8,969 nt of DNA from Chloroflexota bacterium (GTDB lineage Bacteria; Chloroflexota; Anaerolineae; 4572-78). The position numbers and the translations under genes were made by a program. Below the pieces are notes generated by a model that searched no databases, was not told the origin of the DNA, and saw only the letters and a program-made list of their open reading frames with translations. Location of the stretch: positions 1-8,969 of the forward strand of contig JAJRUC010000431.1 in assembly GCA_024278015.1 (NCBI GenBank), written 5' to 3'. The number at the start of each line of letters is the position of its first letter. Position 1 is the stretch's first letter. Shown piece by piece: positions 4,639 through 8,969 of the stretch.

Positions 4639-6402
4639 ATGTTATCTAAAAAAACAACCCTGATTGTTATTGTCTTACTGGCAGTACTGGCTCTGATTGC
4701 AGCCCAATGCGGCTCGGCCACGCCACAAACCGTAACCGTGGTAGAAACCGTAACCGTGATAGAGACGGTTGAAGTCGTCAAGGAAGTGGAAGGCAAAACC
4801 GTAACCGTGGTAGAAACGGTTGAAGTCGTCAAGGAAGTGGAAAAAGAAGTTGTGGTCACAGCCACCCCGGAACCCAAAGAAAAGGTCGTTTTGCGCTACG
4901 CCGATAAAGCCGCCGACCTGGGCACCATGGATCCCCACTTTGCCGCCGCCACCAACGACCGCAACCTGGCCGATATGATTTTTAACGGCCTGCTGCGCTA
5001 CAAACCGGGCGATGGCTCTGAAATTGAACCGGACCTGGCCGAAGCGATGCCCGAACAGGAAATTGTTGACGGCAAACAGGTTTGGACCTTCCACCTGCGC
5101 CGGGGCGTGCTGTGCCACCCCTCAGACGAAGTGCCCGCCTACGAACTCACCTCGGAAGACGTTGTCTACTCGCTGCAAAAATCAGCCAACCCGGACCGTT
5201 CGGCCTACGCCGGCGAATACGACGGCATGACCGTTGAAGCCGTTGACCCCTACACCGTCAAAATCACCCTCGACAACCCCATCTCGCCCGTGTTGTTCTT
5301 CCCGAAGGTGTCTGACTACGCCGGCGGTTTCATCGTTTGTAAAAAAGCCATTGAAGCAATGGGCGATGAAGGCTTCAAAACCCATCCCGTCGGCACCGGC
5401 CCCTTCATGTTCGAAAGCTACAGCGCCCAGGACAAAGTGATGCTGACCGCCAACGAAAATTACTTCCGGGGCCGCCCCCAGCTTGACGGCGTGGAATATC
5501 GCTATATGCCCGAACTCAACAGCCGGGAATTAGGTTTGCTCTCCGGCGAACTGGATGTCATCAACGGCGCGGCTGAAGGCGTATGGGTAGAACGAATGAA
5601 CCAAAAAGAGGGCATCCGCGTTGATGTATACGGCGTGGGCGAAGTCGCCACCATCCACTTCAACACCTCGGTTGAACCGCTGGACAACAAACTGGTGCGG
5701 CAGGCGATAGCCTACGCCCTGGACCGCGACGAATTTCTGGCCCTGTTCGGCGAGCCGGTAGCCGCCAACGTTTACTCTCAAGTGCCCGCCCAATTCCTGG
5801 CCGGCGGCCTGACCAAAAAAGAAGTCGATGATCTGGGCCTGGAATACGCCCTGGACCGCGACAAAGCCAAAGCCCTGCTGGCCGAAGCCGGCTACCCCGA
5901 TGGCTTCAGCCTGAAGATGATTTCCTCGGAACGCGAATCGTACCTGAAAAACTACCAAAGTATGCAAGCCCAACTGGCCGAAGTGGGTATCGATATTGAA
6001 ATCGAAGTGGTAGACCACTCCAGTATGCACAAACTCATCCGCCAGGATGTAAACCCCATTGTCATTTACGTGGCCTGGCGGCCCAACGCCGATGTTTACC
6101 TGACCCGCTTCTATCACGCGGATTCAATTGTAGTGACCGCGACCAAACCCGATACAAACTTCTCCCACTACACCGGCATTGACGACCTGATTGAAGCCGC
6201 CCGCATTGAACTGGATGCCGACAAACAGGTTGAAATGTGGAAACAAGCCCAAATCCAGTTGCTGGATGAAATGATTTCCTATCCGTTGCAATACCAAAAT
6301 CAGGTCACAGCCCGGAACATTAATGTTGACTTTGGGCACGAACTGAAATCAGTCCTCGCCCTGTACCCGCAAATCACAGAAAACACTCGTATCACAAAGT
6401 AA
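4639..6402 (+). CDS. Peptide/nickel-type ABC transporter substrate-binding lipoprotein (SBP family 5)
   Basis: The 587-residue protein captures peptides or similar solutes outside the membrane and delivers them to the permease pair encoded downstream. It starts with a lipoprotein signal: KK, a hydrophobic stretch LIVIVLLAVLALIAA, and Cys24 in AAQC, where Gln at -1 is unusual for a lipobox. Residues 31-81 are a Val/Glu/Thr/Lys-rich tether with internal repeats, ending TATPEPKEK. The SBP_bac_5 domain follows from about 83 to the C-terminus: DLGTMDPH (93-100), MIFNGLLRYKPGDG, PDLAEAMPE, WTFHLRRGV, LTSEDVVYSL (170-179), the conserved HPVGTGPFMFESY (249-261), NENYFRG and KLVRQAIAYALDRDEF. GGGAGGAG (4619-4626) lies 12 nt upstream of the ATG. 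Dipeptide, oligopeptide and non-peptide ligands cannot be told apart from sequence alone. Confidence 0.93.
   Translation: MLSKKTTLIVIVLLAVLALIAAQCGSATPQTVTVVETVTVIETVEVVKEVEGKTVTVVETVEVVKEVEKEVVVTATPEPKEKVVLRYADKAADLGTMDPHFAAATNDRNLADMIFNGLLRYKPGDGSEIEPDLAEAMPEQEIVDGKQVWTFHLRRGVLCHPSDEVPAYELTSEDVVYSLQKSANPDRSAYAGEYDGMTVEAVDPYTVKITLDNPISPVLFFPKVSDYAGGFIVCKKAIEAMGDEGFKTHPVGTGPFMFESYSAQDKVMLTANENYFRGRPQLDGVEYRYMPELNSRELGLLSGELDVINGAAEGVWVERMNQKEGIRVDVYGVGEVATIHFNTSVEPLDNKLVRQAIAYALDRDEFLALFGEPVAANVYSQVPAQFLAGGLTKKEVDDLGLEYALDRDKAKALLAEAGYPDGFSLKMISSERESYLKNYQSMQAQLAEVGIDIEIEVVDHSSMHKLIRQDVNPIVIYVAWRPNADVYLTRFYHADSIVVTATKPDTNFSHYTGIDDLIEAARIELDADKQVEMWKQAQIQLLDEMISYPLQYQNQVTARNINVDFGHELKSVLALYPQITENTRITK
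4726..4842 (+). repeat. In-frame direct repeats encoding the lipoprotein tether
   Basis: A 30-nt unit at 4762-4791 recurs at 4813-4842 with one base difference; the 51-nt offset is exactly 17 codons, and both encode ETVEVVKEVE. A second unit, ACCGTAACCGTGGTAGAAAC, occurs at about 4729-4748 and 4798-4817 (69-nt offset), with a shorter version at 4748-4766. The reading frame is preserved throughout, so copy number could vary without breaking the gene. Confidence 0.75.
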
Positions 6403-6406
6403 CCCA

Positions 6407-6456
6407 TTAGCCGCCGGCTAACTATCTGCCGGGAATGGCAACATTTCCGGCAGATA
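6407..6456 (+). promoter_or_regulatory. Tandem intercistronic hairpins between binding protein and permease genes
   Basis: TTAGCC GCC GGCTAA (6407-6421) is a perfect 6-bp stem with a 3-nt loop. It is followed by TATCTGCCGGGAAT (6423-6436) pairing with ATTTCCGGCAGATA (6443-6456) across GGCAAC: 14 bp with a single mismatch. No T-run follows, so full termination is unlikely. Such structures after a binding-protein cistron usually protect the upstream mRNA from 3' exonucleases and lower permease expression; that role is inferred here. Confidence 0.65.
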
Positions 6457-6483
6457 ACTTCCTAACATCAAAGGCAAACGCTT

Positions 6484-7428
6484 ATGCTAAGAATCAAATA
6501 CCTGGCCACCAGGCTTGTTCTGGCAATCCCAACCTTTTTAGCCGTTTTAACCCTCGTCTTCTTTGTAATTCGGGTTATCCCCGGCGACCCGGCCACCGCC
6601 GCCCTGGGCGACTACGCCTCAAAAGAAGCCGTGGAAGCCATGCGCGAGCGGATGGGCCTGAACGCCCCGCTTTATGTCCAGTACTTCAAGTTTCTGGGAG
6701 ACCTGCTGCAAGGCGATTTGGGCAAGTCACTGATTACCGGCAAATCCATCAACGAACAGGTTAAAGAAGTGTTGCCCTACACCCTGGAATTAACCCTCTC
6801 GGCGGTGTTGGTGGGGGCCGTTATCGGCATCCCCACCGGCATTTACACCGCCGTCAAGCGCAATAGTCCGGCCGATTATCTGGGCCGGGTCCTGTCGCTG
6901 GCCGGGTTGTCTGTGCCTGCCTTCTATTTGGGTATTTTGATTATGCTCCTCTTCGCCCTGAAGCTTGACCTTTTTCCGGCGGTAGGCGGCGGCGACCTGA
7001 CGGACTGGAAAGACAACCTGAGCCATCTTTTCTTGCCTTCACTTACGTTGGGTCTGATTATGACCGCCTCCGTCACCCGCCTGACCCGCTCTGCCATGCT
7101 CAACGTGCTGCAAGAAGATTACGTGCGCACAGCCCGCTCCAAAGGGCTGGAAGAACGTGTCACCATCCTGCGACACGCCTTGCGGGCCGCGCTGGTGCCG
7201 ATTGTCTCCATCATCGGCATCTGGACAGCCAACCTCATTGCCGACTCTGTCCTGACCGAAACCGTCTTTGCCCGCCCCGGCCTGGGAAAAATGCTGGTGG
7301 GGGCCATTTTACAACGCGATTACACCGCCCTGCAATCGGTAATGGTGGTTTACACCGGCTTCATCGTTATCGTCAACCTGGCCACCGACCTGCTTTACAG
7401 CATTGTAGACCCGCGAATCAGCCATTGA
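6484..7428 (+). CDS. Peptide ABC transporter permease, DppB/OppB type
   Basis: This integral membrane subunit forms half of the translocation channel. The 314-residue sequence is full length. It opens with the family N-terminus YLATRLVLAIPTFLAVLTLVFF (first membrane segment about 10-32), then RVIPGDPATAALGD (30-43) and a periplasmic loop with LNAPLYVQYFKFLGDLLQGDLGKSL. Further membrane segments lie near 99-121, 133-157, 181-199, 238-260 and 285-307. The cytoplasmic EAA loop that docks on the ATPase is DYVRTARSKGLEERVTILRH (212-231). The C-terminus is DLLYSIVDPRI. AAGG (6471-6474) precedes the ATG by 9 nt. It follows the binding-protein gene across two hairpins and is 10 nt from the second permease. 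dppB, oppB, gsiC and nikB cannot be distinguished, so no symbol is given. Confidence 0.95.
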   Translation: MLRIKYLATRLVLAIPTFLAVLTLVFFVIRVIPGDPATAALGDYASKEAVEAMRERMGLNAPLYVQYFKFLGDLLQGDLGKSLITGKSINEQVKEVLPYTLELTLSAVLVGAVIGIPTGIYTAVKRNSPADYLGRVLSLAGLSVPAFYLGILIMLLFALKLDLFPAVGGGDLTDWKDNLSHLFLPSLTLGLIMTASVTRLTRSAMLNVLQEDYVRTARSKGLEERVTILRHALRAALVPIVSIIGIWTANLIADSVLTETVFARPGLGKMLVGAILQRDYTALQSVMVVYTGFIVIVNLATDLLYSIVDPRISH

Positions 7429-7438
7429 GGTAAAGATT

Positions 7439-8368
7439 ATGAGCCAAATCCAGGCCCAGTCGCCTGTCGTGCATCCTGTTCGTTTACGCAGCCAACGGCA
7501 GCGTATGTGGCACACCTTCCTGAGCAATCGCCCCGCCATTGTGGGCCTTGTTTTAGTTATCATCGTTATCCTGGCGGCTGTCTTCGCCGATAACTGGTTT
7601 ATTGCCCTGCCCCGTGGAGAAGACCCCACCCCCCTCATCACCACCTTCGACCCCCTGAAGCAAGATGCCCGCAACCGGCTGGCCGAACCCGACGCCGAAC
7701 ACATTATGGGCCTTGATTCCTATGGCCGCGATACCTGGGCGCGTATTCTGTACGGCGCGCGGGTTTCATTGGCCGTGGGCCTCGGTTCTGTTTTGCTGGG
7801 CGGCGTGCTGGGAACCTTTGTGGGTACGCTGGCCGGATATATAGGGGGCAAGACAGAAAACATCATCATGCGCGCCGTCGATGTGCTGATGGCCTTCCCC
7901 AGCCTGATTATGGGCCTGATGGTGCTGGCCGTGCTGGGCGCCGGGCTATCGAAGATGATTCTGGCAATTGGCATCGTCCTCTCGCCCACCTTTGCCCGCG
8001 TGGCCCACGGCGCCACCCTGACCATCAAGGAAAACGATTTTGTGAACGCGGCCATTGCCGTGGGGGCCAACCGCATGCGAATTTTGCGGGTGCATATCCT
8101 GCCCAACATCCTGGGCGAATTGATTGTGCTGGGCAGCATCTGGACGGCCACCGCCATCCGCGTAGAGGCCAACCTCAGCTTCATTGGCCTGGGCGTTTCG
8201 CCCCCCACCCCGGCCTGGGGGTCCATGATTAGAGACGGCACGCAGCATTTGGGTTACGCCCCCTGGGTTTCCATCTTCCCCGGCGTGGCTATTTTAATTA
8301 CCGTTTTGGGCTTTAACCTGCTGGGCGACGGGCTGCGCGATGTCTTGGACCCCCGCCTGCAACAATAA
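7439..8368 (+). CDS. Peptide ABC transporter permease, DppC/OppC type
   Basis: This second channel subunit partners the preceding permease. The 309-residue protein is full length. It has a cytoplasmic N-terminus with RSQRQRMWHTFLSNRPAIVG, typical of the OppC_N domain, a first membrane segment (about 33-51), and an external region HIMGLDSYGRDTWARILYGARVS-like (88-110) where LGTDxxGRD is the usual family form. The transport domain carries GYIGGKTENIIMRAVDVLMA (133-152) and segments near 108-130, 155-180, 223-240 and 280-298. The EAA loop is DFVNAAIAVGANRMRILRVH (200-219), followed by ILPNIL; EANLSFIGLGVSPPTPAWG (243-261) is a strong DppC signature. GAGG at the preceding stop codon serves as the ribosome-binding site. 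No DppD/DppF ATPase follows directly, so these must be encoded further downstream or elsewhere. Confidence 0.95.
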   Translation: MSQIQAQSPVVHPVRLRSQRQRMWHTFLSNRPAIVGLVLVIIVILAAVFADNWFIALPRGEDPTPLITTFDPLKQDARNRLAEPDAEHIMGLDSYGRDTWARILYGARVSLAVGLGSVLLGGVLGTFVGTLAGYIGGKTENIIMRAVDVLMAFPSLIMGLMVLAVLGAGLSKMILAIGIVLSPTFARVAHGATLTIKENDFVNAAIAVGANRMRILRVHILPNILGELIVLGSIWTATAIRVEANLSFIGLGVSPPTPAWGSMIRDGTQHLGYAPWVSIFPGVAILITVLGFNLLGDGLRDVLDPRLQQ

Positions 8369-8371
8369 TCA

Positions 8372-8377
8372 TATAAT
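8372..8377 (+). promoter_or_regulatory. Consensus -10 box, possible start of the oxidoreductase transcript
   Basis: A perfect TATAAT lies 4 nt after the DppC stop codon. The nearest -35-like element, TTGGAC (8345-8350), is poor and 21 nt away, and no extended -10 TG is present. If used, transcription would start near 8384, just before the inverted-repeat structure. Confidence 0.25.
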
Positions 8378-8390
8378 GCAAAACCCCCCG

Positions 8391-8450
8391 CAAAACCTGA
8401 CGGAACAATACAAATCTGTCAGGTTTTGACCGTTTCATGAATTTGTATTG
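8391..8450 (+). promoter_or_regulatory. Two interlocked inverted repeats: terminator or pseudoknot-forming leader
   Basis: CAAAACCTGAC (8391-8401) pairs perfectly with GTCAGGTTTTG (8418-8428). In its 16-nt loop, CAATACAAAT (8406-8415) pairs perfectly with ATTTGTATTG (8441-8450) downstream. The order stem 1 left, stem 2 left, stem 1 right, stem 2 right is that of an H-type pseudoknot, with intervening lengths of 4, 2 and 12 nt. The first stem alone, ending in GGTTTTG, could be a weak intrinsic terminator of the transporter operon. The complementarity is direct observation; the folding and role are inference. Confidence 0.5.
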
Positions 8451-8470
8451 GCTGTTGGCTGATAGCTGTT
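8450..8470 (+). repeat. Three degenerate 7-bp tandem repeats
   Basis: GGCTGTT, GGCTGAT and AGCTGTT follow one another at 8450-8470 and run into TTTTTAAAAGG. Similar GCTGTTGGCTGATAGCTG-like heptamer tracts occur in intergenic DNA of several bacterial groups (from memory). The tract lies just before the ribosome-binding site AAGGA of the next gene. Confidence 0.5.
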
Positions 8471-8491
8471 TTTAAAAGGAAGCTCAACAAA

Positions 8492-8969
8492 ATGAATGCA
8501 AAATCATCTGTGTTAATTGTCGGCGGCGGCGTGGTGGGCGTGTGCGCCGCCTATTACCTGAACGAAGCCGGATTTTCGGTGACGCTGCTGGATAAAAATC
8601 CGGTGTGCGGCCACCAAAACAGCAGTTCCTACGGCAACGCGGGCCTCATTGCCGGCGAACACGCCATTCCCGTTGCCGCGCCGGGGGCACTCAGCCGGGG
8701 GCTGCGCTGGCTGATGGATTCCGGCAGCCCGTTTTACATCAAACCCCGCCTGAACCTCGATTTGATGCGCTGGCTATGGCAGTTTCAGCGGGCCTGCACC
8801 GCAAAGAAAATGCGGCAAAGCATCCCCGTTCTGCTGAAGATGGGCTACACCGGCCTGACCCTGTACGAAAGCCTGAACGCCCACCCGGAGCTTGACTTCG
8901 GCTACCGGCGCACCGGCCGGTTGCTGCTGTATAACTCCCTGCCCGGCCTGCAAGAAGGCATCGAAGAGA
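8492..8969 (+). CDS. FAD-dependent D-amino acid dehydrogenase-like oxidoreductase (DadA family), N-terminal part
   Basis: The first 159 codons are present and the frame runs off the window end. DadA-family flavoenzymes (DAO domain) oxidatively deaminate D-amino acids to keto acids and pass electrons to the respiratory chain at the membrane. Residues 7-35 form the FAD-binding Rossmann motif: VLIVGGGVVGVCAAYYL (7-23), then the second strand VTLLDK ending in Asp34. SSYGNAGLIAGEHAIPVAAP (45-64) corresponds to the [20 protein letters not shown] block of E. coli DadA, and DLMRWLWQFQRACT (90-103) to its LKWMWQMLRNC region. AAGGA (8476-8480) precedes the ATG by 11 nt. It follows the permease gene by 123 nt containing structured DNA, so it is either the operon's last member or a separate unit. 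Specificity (D-alanine, D-proline/hydroxyproline, sarcosine-like amines) cannot be decided from this part. Confidence 0.82.
   Translation, partial: MNAKSSVLIVGGGVVGVCAAYYLNEAGFSVTLLDKNPVCGHQNSSSYGNAGLIAGEHAIPVAAPGALSRGLRWLMDSGSPFYIKPRLNLDLMRWLWQFQRACTAKKMRQSIPVLLKMGYTGLTLYESLNAHPELDFGYRRTGRLLLYNSLPGLQEGIEE

Noticed and set aside
5530..6117. 195-codon reverse-strand ORF opposite the binding-protein gene.
   Set aside because: It is a shadow of the third-position GC bias of the coding strand, without protein-family features.
6435..6764. Alternative-frame ORF of 109 aa overlapping the start of the first permease.
   Set aside because: It overlaps the intercistronic hairpin and the first permease, and its sequence is low-complexity shadow.
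8605..8895. 96-aa forward ORF inside the DadA-like gene.
   Set aside because: It is Arg/Pro-rich shadow sequence within the well-supported 8492-8969 frame.
1..8969. CRISPR arrays, tRNA or rRNA genes, intact insertion sequences, frameshifted genes.
   Set aside because: No regularly spaced repeats, cloverleaf or rRNA-like sequences, transposase motifs or broken reading frames were seen; the only mobile-like sequence is the non-coding palindromic element at 4389-4540.

Overview
The window comes from a bacterial chromosome of moderately high GC content. It most resembles the phylum Chloroflexota (Anaerolineae-like). The grounds are the lipoprotein with a Val/Glu/Lys-rich spacer before its solute-binding domain, a Ycf45-type R3H ATPase, and a cyclic-di-AMP receptor-like protein encoded directly after thymidylate kinase. 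The taxonomic call is inference from protein style, not from a marker gene.

Left end (1-484): the first 66 codons of rarA (AAA+ replication/recombination factor) run leftwards off the edge. A divergent intergenic region separates it from a rightward operon. Each direction has a sigma70-like promoter; the rightward one lies inside a dyad-symmetric, operator-like sequence, and the leftward one predicts an almost leaderless rarA mRNA.

Housekeeping operon (485-4230, +): a double GNAT-like protein of unknown substrate, an R3H-domain AAA/SpoIIIAA-type ATPase (Ycf45-like), thymidylate kinase (tmk), and a 109-residue PII-like cyclic-di-AMP receptor homologue (DarA/PstA type) whose start overlaps the tmk stop by 4 nt. 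The tmk-darA pairing is also known from Firmicutes. The receptor has changes at positions that bind the nucleotide in characterised homologues.

Leader region (4231-4638): a strong sigma70-type promoter, a perfect AT-rich palindrome just after it, a ~150-bp MITE/REP-like palindromic element, and a hairpin whose right arm is an extended Shine-Dalgarno sequence followed by a tiny proline-rich ORF.

Peptide-transporter operon (4639-8368, +): a family-5 substrate-binding lipoprotein, then DppB- and DppC-type permeases. Two hairpins lie between the binding protein and the first permease, the usual place for 3' stabilising structures that keep binding protein in excess. No ATPase subunit lies in the window.

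Right end (8369-8969): a -10-like box, two interlocked perfect inverted repeats with H-type pseudoknot topology, three degenerate heptamer repeats, and then the first 159 codons of a DadA-like FAD-dependent D-amino acid dehydrogenase. Its position after the transporter suggests, but does not prove, that imported peptides or amino acids feed this oxidase. There are no CRISPR arrays, RNA genes or intact transposons.
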